Positions 1 to 13,509 of a DNA stretch of 64,000 nt are shown here, piece by piece; the stretch's first letter is position 1, and the number at the start of each line of letters is the position of its first letter. The DNA lies in NCBI GenBank assembly GCA_028752905.1, contig JAQNBH010000002.1:26953932-27017931 (forward strand). The letters run 5' to 3'. The notes beneath the pieces were generated by a model. That model worked only from the letters and a program-made list of their open reading frames with translations, had not been told where the DNA came from and ran no database searches. A program made the translations under genes and the position numbers. This stretch comes from Cladorhizidae sp. MBARI D1340-BT2 (taxonomy: Eukaryota; Porifera; Demospongiae; Poecilosclerida; Cladorhizidae).

Positions 1-328
1 ACTGATAGAGAAGGCCCTTATCTGCAACATGTGAACAGATTATCAATAAATGTAGTGGTTTTTCACTGGCAGGCCACCGCTTTGGCAACTGGAAAACGCC
101 AGGAAAAATCCCAAACCTTACCACTTCAAATCACCATAACTTGCTAATACTTAGAGTACTCAAAATTTTGGCACGTACAAAAGACAGATAATTAGAAGAG
201 CTATCCGGTGATATAAAAATTATCTTTTTTGGGTAAAGTGTAGAAAAGTTATGAGCTTCACGGCAAAAAAACAAGATTTTCGGGGGGAAAATGAGAAACA
301 TATAGACCAAATTAGGGCAAATATCAAG
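1..328. repeat. Partial satellite monomer (class K)
   Basis: This is the 3' part of a T5 monomer, beginning at unit position 76 because the window cuts it. It has gaagagct and six Gs and leads directly into a long module. The stretch 1-834 reads the same as 9366-10199 by eye. Confidence 0.95.
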
Positions 329-834
329 ATAGAGAACACATAATGAAACCTATCATTCGAATCATATCAAGTCCATTACAGTAAAGTTTGCAGAATATTA
401 TGGATGTTTGATATCAACAGAGAGCACAGAGAGAGACCTATCTTAATAGCTATATATCAAGTTTATTCAGTGAAGTGTGGAGAATCTATTTAGCATCAAG
501 AGAGAGCAGAGAGAAACCTATCTTGTGATTCTATCAAGTCCATTACTGTGAAGTATGCGGAATATACGGATGTTTGGTATCAAGAGAGAGAACAGAGAGA
601 GGCCTACCTTTAGAGCTATATATCAAGTCTATTCAGTGAAGTGTGGAGAATCTATGAAGCTAACATGTTTAGCTCAAGATAGAGAACACTGAGAGATACC
701 TATCTTGCAAGTCCATTACAGTGAAGTGTGCAGAATATATGGATGTTTGGTATCAAGAGAGAGCACTTGGAGAGTCCTATCTTAATAGCGGTATAACAAG
801 TCTATTCAGTGAAGTGTGGATAATCTACGAAGCT
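329..834. repeat. 506 bp P/Q module 1, alpha type
   Basis: This is the clearest copy for dissecting the module. A 38 bp tail of a split Q repeat (329-366) is followed by P 367-456, Q 457-533, P 534-622, Q 623-716, P 717-795, and a Q head from 796 that runs into the next monomer to 852. P repeats start (t)caagtccatta and contain atggatgttt or its variant. Q repeats start tcaagtctattcag and contain tgtggagaatct. The alpha type has aaagtttgc and tagcggtata. Confidence 0.95.
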
Positions 835-3800
835 AACATGTTTAGCATCAAGTAAGAGTACAATTCATAACTGCCCTAATTAACAAGACCAAAGTCCCAG
901 ATTTTGTCAACTGATAGAGAAGGCCCTTATCTGCAACATGTGAACAGATTATCAATAAATGTAGTGGTTTTTCACTGGCAGGCCACCGCTTTGGCAACTG
1001 GAAAACGCCAGGAAAAATCCCAAACCTTACCACTTCAAATCACCATAACTTGCTAATACTTAGAGTACTCAAAATTTTGGCACGTACAAAAGACAGATAA
1101 TTAGAAGGGCTATTCGGTGATATAAAAATTATCTTTTTTGGGTAAAGTGTAGAAAAGTTATGAGCTTCACGGCAAAAAAACAAGATTTTCGGGGGGAAAA
1201 TGAGAAACATATAGACCAAATTAGGGCAAATATCAAGAACATGTTTAGCATCAAGTAAGAGTACAATTCATAACTGCCCTAATTAACAAGACCAAAGTCC
1301 CAGATTTTGTCAACTGATAGAGAAGGCCCTTATCTGCAACATGTGAACAGATTATCAATAAATGTAGTGGTTTTCACTGGCAGGCCACCGCTTTGGCAAC
1401 TGGAAAACGCCAGGAAAGATCCCAAACCTTACCACTTCAAATCACCATAACTTGCTAATACTTAGAGTACTCAAAATTTTGGCACGTACAAAAGACAGAT
1501 AATTAGAAGGGCTATCCGGTGATATAAAAATTATCTTTTTTGGGTAAAGTGTAGGAAAGTTATGAGCTTCACGGCAAAAAAACAAGATTTTCGGGGGGAA
1601 AATGAGAAACATATAGACCAAATTAGGGCAAATATCAAGAACATGTTTAGCATCAAGTAAGAGTACAATTCATAACTGCCCTAATTAACAAGACCAAAGT
1701 CCCAGATTTTGTCAACTGATAGAGAAGGCCCTTATCTGCAACATGTGAACAGATTATCAATAAATGTAGTGGTTTTTCACTGGCAGGCCACCGCTTTGGC
1801 AACTGGAAAACGCCAGGAAAAATCCCAAACCTTGCCACTTCAAATCATCATAACTTCCTAATACTTAGAGTACTCAAAACTTTGGCACGTACAAAAGACA
1901 GATAATTAGAAGGGCTATCCGGTGATATAAAAATTATCTTTTTGGGGTAAAGTGTAGAATAGTTATGAGCTTCACGGCAAAAAAACAAGATTTTCGGGGG
2001 GGAAATGAGAAACATATAGACCAAATTAGGGCAAATATCAAGAACATGTTTAGCATCAAGTAAGAGTACAATTCATAACTGCCCTAATTAACAAGACCAA
2101 AGTCCCAGATTTTGTCAACTGATAGAGAAGGCCCTTATCTGCAACATGTGAACAGATTATCAATAAATGTAGTGGTTTTTCACTGGCAGGCCACCGCTTT
2201 GGCAACTGGAAAACGCCAGGAAAAATCCCAAACCTTACCACTTCAAATCACCATAACTTGCTAATACTTAGAGTACTCAAAATTATGGCACGTACAAAAG
2301 ACAGATAATTAGAAGAGCTATCCGGTGATATAAAAATTATCTTTTTTGGGTAAAGTGTAGAAAAGTTATGAGCTTCACGGCAAAAAAACAAGATTTTCGG
2401 GGGGAAAATGAGAAACATATAGACCAAATTAGGGCAAATATCAAGAACATGTTTAGCATCAAGTAAGAGTACAATTCATAACTGCCCTAATTAACAAGAC
2501 CAAAGTCCCAGATTTTGTCAACTGATAGAGAAGGCCTTTATCTGCAACATGTGAACAGATTATCAATAAATGTAGTGGTTTTCACTGGCAGGCCACCGCT
2601 TTGGCAACTGGAAAACGCCAGGAAAGATCCCAAACCTTACCACTTCAAATCACCATAACTTGCTAATACTTAGAGTACTCAAAATTTTGGCACGTACAAA
2701 AGACAGATAATTAGAAGGGCTATCCGGTGATATAAAAATTATCTTTTTTGGGTAAAGTGTAGGAAAGTTATGAGCTTCACGGCAAAAAAACAAGATTTTC
2801 GGGGGGAAAATGAGAAACATATAGACCAAATTAGGGCAAATATCAAGAACATGTTTAGCATCAAGTAAGAGTACAATTCATAACTGCCCTAATTAACAAG
2901 ACCAAAGTCCCAGATTTTGTCAACTGATAGAGAAGGCCCTTATCTGCAACATGTGAACAGATTATCAATAAATGTAGTGGTTTTTCACTGGCAGGCCACC
3001 GCTTTGGCAACTGGAAAACGCCAGGAAAAATCCCAAACCTTACCACTTCAAATCGTCATAACTTCCTAATACTTAGAGTACTCAAAACTTTGGCACGTAC
3101 AAAAGACAGATAATTAGAAGGGCTATCCGGTGATATAAAAATTATCTTTTTTGGGTAAAGTGTAGGAAAGTTATGAGCTTCACGGCAAAAAAACAAGATT
3201 TTCGGGGGGAAAATGAGAAACATATAGACCAAATTAGGGCAAATATCAAGAACATGTTTAGCATCAAGTAAGAGTACAATTCATAACTGCCCTAATTAAC
3301 AAGACCAAAGTCCCAGATTTTGTCAACTGATAGAGAAGGCCCTTATCTGCAACATGTGAACAGATTATCAATAAATGTAGTGGTTTTTCACTGGCAGGCC
3401 ACCGCTTTGGCAACTGGAAAACGCCAGGAAAAATCCCAAACCTTGCCACTTCAAATCATCATAACTTCCTAATACTTAGAGTACTCAAAACTTTGGCACG
3501 TACAAAAGACAGATAATTAGAAGGGCTATCCGGTGATATAAAAATTATCTTTTTGGGGTAAAGTGTAGAATAGTTATGAGCTTCACGGCAAAAAAACAAG
3601 ATTTTCGGGGGGGAAATGAGAAACATATAGACCAAATTAGGGCAAATATCAAGAACATGTTTAGCATCAAGTAAGAGTACAATTCATAACTGCCCTAATT
3701 AACAAGACCAAAGTCCCAGATTTTGTCAACTGATAGAGAAGGCCCTTATCTGCAACATGTGAACAGATTATCAATAAATGTAGTGGTTTTTCACTGGCAG

Positions 3801-6800
3801 GCCACCGCTTTGGCAACTGGAAAACGCCAGGAAAAATCCCAAACCTTACCACTTCAAATCACCATAACTTGCTAATACTTAGAGTACTCAAAATTATGGC
3901 ACGTACAAAAGACAGATAATTAGAAGAGCTATCCGGTGATATAAAAATTATCTTTTTTGGGTAAAGTGTAGAAAAGTTATGAGCTTCACGGCAAAAAAAC
4001 AAGATTTTCGGGGGGAAAATGAGAAACATATAGACCAAATTAGGGCAAATATCAAGAACATGTTTAGCATCAAGTAAGAGTACAATTCATAACTGCCCTA
4101 ATTAACAAGACCAAAGTCCCAGATTTTGTCAACTGATAGAGAAGGCCTTTATCTGCAACATGTGAACAGATTATCAATAAATGTAGTGGTTTTCACTGGC
4201 AGGCCACCGCTTTGGCAACTGGAAAACGCCAGGAAAGATCCCAAACCTTACCACTTCAAATCACCATAACTTGCTAATACTTAGAGTACTCAAAATTTTG
4301 GCACGTACAAAAGACAGATAATTAGAAGGGCTATCCGGTGATATAAAAATTATCTTTTTTGGGTAAAGTGTAGGAAAGTTATGAGCTTCACGGCAAAAAA
4401 ACAAGATTTTCGGGGGGAAAATGAGAAACATATAGACCAAATTAGGGCAAATATCAAGAACATGTTTAGCATCAAGTAAGAGTACAATTCATAACTGCCC
4501 TAATTAACAAGACCAAAGTCCCAGATTTTGTCAACTGATAGAGAAGGCCCTTATCTGCAACATGTGAACAGATTATCAATAAATGTAGTGGTTTTTCACT
4601 GGCAGGCCACCGCTTTGGCAACTGGAAAACGCCAGGAAAAATCCCAAACCTTACCACTTCAAATCGTCATAACTTCCTAATACTTAGAGTACTCAAAACT
4701 TTGGCACGTACAAAAGACAGATAATTAGAAGGGCTATCCGGTGATATAAAAATTATCTTTTTTGGGTAAAGTGTAGGAAAGTTATGAGCTTCACGGCAAA
4801 AAAACAAGATTTTCGGGGGGAAAATGAGAAACATATAGACCAAATTAGGGCAAATATCAAGAACATGTTTAGCATCAAGTAAGAGTACAATTCATAACTG
4901 CCCTAATTAACAAGACCAAAGTCCCAGATTTTGTCAACTGATAGAGAAGGCCCTTATCTGCAACATGTGAACAGATTATCAATAAATGTAGTGGTTTTTC
5001 ACTGGCAGGCCACCGCTTTGGCAACTGGAAAACGCCAGGAAAAATCCCAAACCTTGCCACTTCAAATCATCATAACTTCCTAATACTTAGAGTACTCAAA
5101 ACTTTGGCACGTACAAAAGACAGATAATTAGAAGGGCTATCCGGTGATATAAAAATTATCTTTTTTGGGTAAAGTGTAGGAAAGTTATGAGCTTCACAGC
5201 AAACAAACAAGATTTTCGGGGGGAAAATGAGAAACATATAGACCAAATTAGGGCAAATATCAAGAACATGTTTAGCATCAAGTAAGAGTACAATTCATAA
5301 CTGCCCTAATTAACAAGACCAAAGTCCCAGATTTTGTCAACTGATAGAGAAGGCCCTTATCTGCAACATGTGAACAGATTATCAATAAATGTAGTGGTTT
5401 TTCACTGGCAGGCCACCGCTTTGGCAACTGGAAAACGCCAGGAAAAATCCCAAACCTTGCCACTTCAAATCATCATAACTTCCTAATACTTAGAGTACTC
5501 AAAACTTTGGCACGTACAAAAGACAGATAATTAGAAGGGCTATCCGGTGATATAAAAATTATCTTTTTGGGGTAAAGTGTAGAATAGTTATGAGCTTCAC
5601 GGCAAAAAAACAAGATTTTCGGGGGGGAAATGAGAAACATATAGACCAAATTAGGGCAAATATCAAGAACATGTTTAGCATCAAGTAAGAGTACAATTCA
5701 TAACTGCCCTAATTAACAAGACCAAAGTCCCAGATTTTGTCAACTGATAGAGAAGGCTTTTATCTGCAACATGTGAACAGATTATCAATAAATGTAGTGG
5801 TTTTCACTGGCAGGCCACCGCTTTGGCAACTGGAAAACGCCAGGAAAGATCCCAAACCTTACCACTTCAAATCACCATAACTTGCTAATACTTAGAGTAC
5901 TCAAAATTTTGGCACGTACAAAAGACAGATAATTAGAAGGGCTATCCGGTGATATAAAAATTATCTTTTTTGGGTAAAGTGTAGGAAAGTTATGAGCTTC
6001 ACGGCAAAAAAACAAGATTTTCGGGGGGAAAATGAGAAACATATAGACCAAATTAGGGCAAATATCAAGAACATGTTTAGCATCAAGTAAGAGTACAATT
6101 CATAACTGCCCTAATTAACAAGACCAAAGTCCCAGATTTTGTCAACTGATAGAGAAGGCCCTTATCTGCAACATGTGAACAGATTATCAATAAATGTAGT
6201 GGTTTTTCACTGGCAGGCCACCGCTTTGGCAACTGGAAAACGCCAGGAAAAATCCCAAACCTTACCACTTCAAATCGTCATAACTTCCTAATACTTAGAG
6301 TACTCAAAACTTTGGCACGTACAAAAGACAGATAATTAGAAGGGCTATCCGGTGATATAAAAATTATCTTTTTTGGGTAAAGTGTAGGAAAGTTATGAGC
6401 TTCACGGCAAAAAAACAAGATTTTCGGGGGGAAAATGAGAAACATATAGACCAAATTAGGGCAAATATCAAGAACATGTTTAGCATCAAGTAAGAGTACA
6501 ATTCATAACTGCCCTAATTAACAAGACCAAAGTCCCAGATTTTGTCAACTGATAGAGAAGGCCCTTATCTGCAACATGTGAACAGATTATCAATAAATGT
6601 AGTGGTTTTTCACTGGCAGGCCACCGCTTTGGCAACTGGAAAACGCCAGGAAAAATCCCAAACCTTGCCACTTCAAATCATCATAACTTCCTAATACTTA
6701 GAGTACTCAAAACTTTGGCACGTACAAAAGACAGATAATTAGAAGGGCTATCCGGTGATATAAAAATTATCTTTTTTGGGTAAAGTGTAGGAAAGTTATG

Positions 6801-9693
6801 AGCTTCACAGCAAACAAACAAGATTTTCGGGGGGAAAATGAGAAACATATAGACCAAATTAGGGCAAATATCAAGAACATGTTTAGCATCAAGTAAGAGT
6901 ACAATTCATAACTGCCCTAATTAACAAGACCAAAGTCCCAGATTTTGTCAACTGATAGAGAAGGCCCTTATCTGCAACATGTGAACAGATTATCAATAAA
7001 TGTAGTGGTTTTTCACTGGCAGGCCACCGCTTTGGCAACTGGAAAACGCCAGGAAAAATCCCAAACCTTGCCACTTCAAATCATCATAACTTCCTAATAC
7101 TTAGAGTACTCAAAACTTTGGCACGTACAAAAGACAGATAATTAGAAGGGCTATCCGGTGATATAAAAATTATCTTTTTGGGGTAAAGTGTAGAATAGTT
7201 ATGAGCTTCACGGCAAAAAAACAAGATTTTCGGGGGGGAAATGAGAAACATATAGACCAAATTAGGGCAAATATCAAGAACATGTTTAGCATCAAGTAAG
7301 AGTACAATTCATAACTGCCCTAATTAACAAGACCAAAGTCCCAGATTTTGTCAACTGATAGAGAAGGCCCTTATCTGCAACATGTGAACAGATTATCAAT
7401 AAATGTAGTGGTTTTTCACTGGCAGGCCACCGCTTTGGCAACTGGAAAACGCCAGGAAAAATCCCAAACCTTACCACTTCAAATCACCATAACTTGCTAA
7501 TACTTAGAGTACTCAAAATTATGGCACGTACAAAAGACAGATAATTAGAAGAGCTATCCGGTGATATAAAAATTATCTTTTTTGGGTAAAGTGTAGAAAA
7601 GTTATGAGCTTCACGGCAAAAAAACAAGATTTTCGGTGGGAAAATGAGAAACATATAGACCAAATTAGGGCAAATATCAAGAACATGTTTAGCATCAAGT
7701 AAGAGTACAATTCATAACTGCCCTAATTAACAAGACCAAAGTCCCAGATTTTGTCAACTGATAGAGAAGGCCTTTATCTGCAACATGTGAACAGATTATC
7801 AATAAATGTAGTGGTTTTCACTGGCAGGCCACCGCTTTGGCAACTGGAAAACGCCAGGAAAGATCCCAAACCTTACCACTTCAAATCACCATAACTTGCT
7901 AATACTTAGAGTACTCAAAATTTTGGCACGTACAAAAGACAGATAATTAGAAGGGCTATCCGGTGATATAAAAATATCTTTTTTGGGTAAAGTGTAGGAA
8001 AGTTATGAGCTTCACGGCAAAAAAACAAGATTTTCGGGGGGAAAATGAGAAACATATAGACCAAATTAGGGCAAATATCAAGAACATGTTTAGCATCAAG
8101 TAAGAGTACAATTCATAACTGCCCTAATTAACAAGACCAAAGTCCCAGATTTTGTCAACTGATAGAGAAGGCCCTTATCTGCAACATGTGAACAGATTAT
8201 CAATAAATGTAGTGGTTTTTCACTGGCAGGCCACCGCTTTGGCAACTGGAAAACGCCAGGAAAAATCCCAAACCTTACCACTTCAAATCACCATAACTTG
8301 CTAATACTTAGAGTACTCAAAATTATGGCACGTACAAAAGACAGATAATTAGAAGAGCTATCCGGTGATATAAAAATTATCTTTTTTGGGTAAAGTGTAG
8401 AAAAGTTATGAGCTTCACGGCAAAAAAACAAGATTTTCGGGGGGAAAATGAGAAACATATAGACCAAATTAGGGCAAATATCAAGAACATGTTTAGCATC
8501 AAGTAAGAGTACAATTCATAACTGCCCTAATTAACAAGACCAAAGTCCCAGATTTTGTCAACTGATAGAGAAGGCCTTTATCTGCAACATGTGAACAGAT
8601 TATCAATAAATGTAGTTGTTTTCACTGGCAGGCCACCGCTTTGGCAACTGGAAAACGCCAGGAAAGATCCCAAACCTTACCACTTCAAATCACCATAACT
8701 TGCTAATACTTAGAGTACTCAAAATTTTGGCACGTACAAAAGACAGATAATTAGAAGGGCTATCCGGTGATATAAAAATTATCTTTTTTGGGTAAAGTGT
8801 AGGAAAGTTATGAGCTTCACGGCAAAAAAACAAGATTTTCGGGGGGAAAATGAGAAACATATAGACCAAATTAGGGCAAATATCAAGAACATGTTTAGCA
8901 TCAAGTAAGAGTACAATTCATAACTGCCCTAATTAACAAGACCAAAGTCCCAGATTTTGTCAACTGATAGAGAAGGCCCTTATCTGCAACATGTGAACAG
9001 ATTATCAATAAATGTAGTGGTTTTTCACTGGCAGGCCACCGCTTTGGCAACTGGAAAACGCCAGGAAAAATCCCAAACCTTACCACTTCAAATCATCATA
9101 ACTTCCTAATACTTAGAGTACTCAAAACTTTGGCACGTACAAAAGACAGATAATTAGAAGGGCTATCCGGTGATATAAAAATTATCTTTTTGGGGTAAAG
9201 TGTAGAATAGTTATGAGCTTCACGGCAAAAAAACAAGATTTTCGGGGGGGAAATGAGAAACATATAGACCAAATTAGGGCAAATATCAAGAACATGTTTA
9301 GCATCAAGTAAGAGTACAATTCATAACTGCCCTAATTAACAAGACCAAAGTCCCAGATTTTGTCAACTGATAGAGAAGGCCCTTATCTGCAACATGTGAA
9401 CAGATTATCAATAAATGTAGTGGTTTTTCACTGGCAGGCCACCGCTTTGGCAACTGGAAAACGCCAGGAAAAATCCCAAACCTTACCACTTCAAATCACC
9501 ATAACTTGCTAATACTTAGAGTACTCAAAATTTTGGCACGTACAAAAGACAGATAATTAGAAGAGCTATCCGGTGATATAAAAATTATCTTTTTTGGGTA
9601 AAGTGTAGAAAAGTTATGAGCTTCACGGCAAAAAAACAAGATTTTCGGGGGGAAAATGAGAAACATATAGACCAAATTAGGGCAAATATCAAG
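835..9693. repeat. Run of 22 monomers with four-monomer higher-order repeat
   Basis: Unit starts and classes are 835 K, 1238 C-like, 1640 A, 2043 B, 2446 C, 2848 D, 3251 A, 3654 B, 4057 C, 4459 D, 4862 A', 5265 A, 5668 C', 6070 D, 6473 A', 6876 A, 7279 B, 7682 C, 8083 B, 8486 C, 8888 A with an acc-ttacc start, and 9291 K. This is the only long module-free stretch in the left block. The 7682 unit is 401 bp, with one AT-tract base pair lost (aaaatatc). The 7279 unit breaks the G run (cggtggg). Confidence 0.95.
1640..8082. repeat. 1611 bp higher-order repeat, four copies
   Basis: Classes repeat every four monomers: A-B-C-D at 1640-3250 and 3251-4861, then A'-A-C'-D at 4862-6472 and A'-A-B-C at 6473-8082 (1610 bp because the last unit is 401 bp). 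Unit starts are spaced exactly 1611 bp (403+403+402+403). The change from A-B-C-D to A'-A-C'-D fits unequal crossing-over shifted by one monomer. A' carries cacagcaaacaaac where other units have cacggcaaaaaaac, a good marker for the third and fourth copies. Confidence 0.9.
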
Positions 9694-10199
9694 ATAGAGA
9701 ACACATAATGAAACCTATCATTCGAATCATATCAAGTCCATTACAGTAAAGTTTGCAGAATATTATGGATGTTTGATATCAACAGAGAGCACAGAGAGAG
9801 ACCTATCTTAATAGCTATATATCAAGTTTATTCAGTGAAGTGTGGAGAATCTATTTAGCATCAAGAGAGAGCAGAGAGAAACCTATCTTGTGATTCTATC
9901 AAGTCCATTACTGTGAAGTATGCGGAATATACGGATGTTTGGTATCAAGAGAGAGAACAGAGAGAGGCCTACCTTTAGAGCTATATATCAAGTCTATTCA
10001 GTGAAGTGTGGAGAATCTATGAAGCTAACATGTTTAGCTCAAGATAGAGAACACTGAGAGATACCTATCTTGCAAGTCCATTACAGTGAAGTGTGCAGAA
10101 TATATGGATGTTTGGTATCAAGAGAGAGCACTTGGAGAGTCCTATCTTAATAGCGGTATAACAAGTCTATTCAGTGAAGTGTGGATAATCTACGAAGCT
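9694..10199. repeat. 506 bp P/Q module 2, alpha type
   Basis: Reads the same as module 1 by eye, including aaagtttgc and tagcggtata. It is preceded by the same class K monomer but followed by class H instead of K, so the duplicated tract ends within the next monomer. Confidence 0.95.
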
Positions 10200-11796
10200 A
10201 ACATGTTTAGCATCAAGTAAGAGTACAATTCATAACTGCCCTAATTAACAAGACCAAAGTCCCAGATTTTGTCAACTGATAGAGAAGGCCCTTATCTGCA
10301 ACATGTGAACAGATTATCAATAAATGTAGTGGTTTTTCACTGGCAGGCCACCGCTTTGGCAACTGGAAAACGCCAGGAAAAATCCCAAACCTTACCACTT
10401 CAAATCATCATAACTTGCTAATACTTAGAGTACTCAAAATGTTGGCACGTACAAAAGACAGATAATTAGAAGGGCTATTCGGTGATATAAAAATTATCTT
10501 TTTTGGGTAAAGTGTAGAAAAGTTATGAGCTTCACGGCAAAAAAACAAGATTTTCGGGGGGAAAATGAGAAACATATAGACCAAATTAGGGCAAATATCA
10601 AGAACATGTTTAGCATCAAGTAAGAGTACAATTCATAACTGCCCTAATTAACAAGACCAAAGTCCCAGATTTTGTCAACTGATAGAGAAGGCCCTTATCT
10701 GCAACATGTGAACAGATTATCAATAAATGTAGTGGTTTTCACTGGCAGGCCACCGCTTTGGCAACTGGAAAACGCCAGGAAAGATCCCAAACCTTACCAC
10801 TTCAAATCACCATAACTTGCTAATACTTAGAGTACTTAAAATTTTGGCACGTACAAAAGACAGATAATTAGAAGAGCTATCCGGTGATATAAAAATTATC
10901 TTTTTGGGGTAAAGTGTAGAATAGTTATGAGCTTCACGGCAAAAAAACAAGATTTTCGGGGGGGAAATGAGAAACATATAGACCAAATTAGGGCAAATAT
11001 CAAGAACATGTTTAGCATCAAGTAAGAGTACAATTCATAACTGCCCTAATTAACAAGACCAAAGTCCCAGATTTTGTCAACTGATAGAGAAGGCCCTTAT
11101 CTGCAACATGTGAACAGATTATCAATAAATGTATTGGTTTTCACTGGCAGGCCACCGCTTTGGCAACTGGAAAACGCCAGGAAAGATCCCAAACCTTACC
11201 ACTTCAAATCACCATAACTTGCTAATACTTAGAGTACTTAAAATTTTGGCACGTACAAAAGAGAGCTATCCGGTGATATAAAAATTATCTTTTTTGGGTA
11301 AAGTGTAGAATAGTTATGAGCTTCACGGCAAAAAAACAAGATTTTCGGGGGGGAAATGAGAAACATATAGACCAAATTAGGGCAAATATCAAGAACATGT
11401 TTAGCATCAAGTAAGAGTACAATTCATAACTGCCCTAATTAACAAGACCAAAGTCCCAGATTTTGTCAACTGATAGAGAAGGCCCTTATCTGCAACATGT
11501 GAACAGATTATCAATAAATGTAGTGGTTTTTCACTGGCAGGCCACCGCTTTGGCAACTGGAAAACGCCAGGAAAAATCCCAAACCTTACCACTTCAAATC
11601 ACCATAACTTGCTAATACTTAGAGTACTCAAAATTTTGGCACGTACAAAAGACAGATAATTAGAAGAGCTATCCGGTGATATAAAAATTATCTTTTTTGG
11701 GTAAAGTGTAGAAAAGTTATGAGCTTCACGGCAAAAAAACAAGATTTTCGGGGGGAAAATGAGAAACATATAGACCAAATTAGGGCAAATATCAAG
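10200..11796. repeat. Run of 4 monomers, one with a 13 bp deletion
   Basis: Starts are 10200 H, 10603 I-like with ggggtaaag and gaatag, 11005 I-like with gtattgg, and 11394 K. The 11005 unit is only 389 bp: between acaaaag and agagctatcc it lacks 13 bp present in all other monomers (junction near 11262). Confidence 0.95.
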
Positions 11797-12302
11797 ATAG
11801 AGAACACATAATGAAACCTATCATTCGAATCATATCAAGTCCATTACAGTAAAGTTTGCAGAATATTATGGATGTTTGATATCAACAGAGAGCACAGAGA
11901 GAGACCTATCTTAATAGCTATATATCAAGTTTATTCAGTGAAGTGTGGAGAATCTATTTAGCATCAAGAGAGAGCAGAGAGAAACCTATCTTGTGATTCT
12001 ATCAAGTCCATTACTGTGAAGTATGCGGAATATACGGATGTTTGGTATCAAGAGAGAGAACAGAGAGAGGCCTACCTTTAGAGCTATATATCAAGTCTAT
12101 TCAGTGAAGTGTGGAGAATCTATGAAGCTAACATGTTTAGCTCAAGATAGAGAACACTGAGAGATACCTATCTTGCAAGTCCATTACAGTGAAGTGTGCA
12201 GAATATATGGATGTTTGGTATCAAGAGAGAGCACTTGGAGAGTCCTATCTTAATAGCGGTATAACAAGTCTATTCAGTGAAGTGTGGATAATCTACGAAG
12301 CT
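11797..12302. repeat. 506 bp P/Q module 3, alpha type
   Basis: Alpha markers aaagtttgc and tagcggtata. Together with the preceding K monomer this is the third copy of the tract seen at 1-834 and 9366-10199. Confidence 0.95.
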
Positions 12303-13509
12303 AACATGTTTAGCATCAAGTAAGAGTACAATTCATAACTGCCCTAATTAACAAGACCAAAGTCCCAGATTTTGTCAACTGATAGAGAAGGCCCTTATCT
12401 GCAACATGTGAACAGATTATCAATAAATGTAGTGGTTTTTCACTGGCAGGCCACCGCTTTGGCAACTGGAAAACGCCAGGAAAAATCCCAAACCTTACCA
12501 CTTCAAATCATCATAACTTGCTAATACTTAGAGTACTCAAAATGTTGGCACGTACAAAAGACAGATAATTAGAAGGGCTATTCGGTGATATAAAAATTAT
12601 CTTTTTTGGGTAAAGTGTAGAAAAGTTATGAGCTTCACGGCAAAAAAACAAGATTTTCGGGGGGAAAATGAGAAACATATAGACCAAATTAGGGCAAATA
12701 TCAAGAACATGTTTAGCATCAAGTAAGAGTACAATTCATAACTGCCCTAATTAACAAGACCAAAGTCCCAGATTTTGTCAACTGATAGAGAAGGCCCTTA
12801 TCTGCAACATGTGAACAGATTATCAATAAATGTAGTGGTTTTCACTGGCAGGCCACCGCTTTGGCAACTGGAAAACGCCAGGAAAGATCCCAAACCTTAC
12901 CACTTCAAATCACCATAACTTGCTAATACTTAGAGTACTTAAAATTTTGGCACGTACAAAAGACAGATAATTAGAAGAGCTATCCGGTGATATAAAAATT
13001 ATCTTTTTGGGGTAAAGTGTAGAATAGTTATGAGCTTCACGGCAAAAAAACAAGATTTTCGGGGGGAAAATGAGAAACATATAGACCAAATTAGGGCAAA
13101 TATCAAGAACATGTTTAGCATCAAGTAAGAGTACAATTCATAACTGCCCTAATTAACAAGACCAAAGTCCCAGATTTTGTCAACTGATAGAGAAGGCCCT
13201 TATCTGCAACATGTGAACAGATTATCAATAAATGTATTGGTTTTCACTGGCAGGCCACCGCTTTGGCAACTGGAAAACGCCAGGAAAGATCCCAAACCTT
13301 ACCACTTCAAATCACCATAACTTGCTAATACTTAGAGTACTTAAAATTTTGGCACGTACAAAAGACAGATAATTAGAAGAGCTATCCGGTGATATAAAAA
13401 TTATCTTTTTTGGGTAAAGTGTAGAAAAGTTAGGAGCTTCACGGCAAAAAAACAAGATTTTCGGGGGGAAAATGAGAAACATATAGACCAAATTAGGGCA
13501 AATATCAAG
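12303..13509. repeat. Run of 3 monomers
   Basis: Starts are 12303 H, 12706 I-like (ggggtaaag, gaatag) and 13108 I-like with gtattgg. The last unit has taggagcttc where all others have tatgagctt. Confidence 0.95.
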
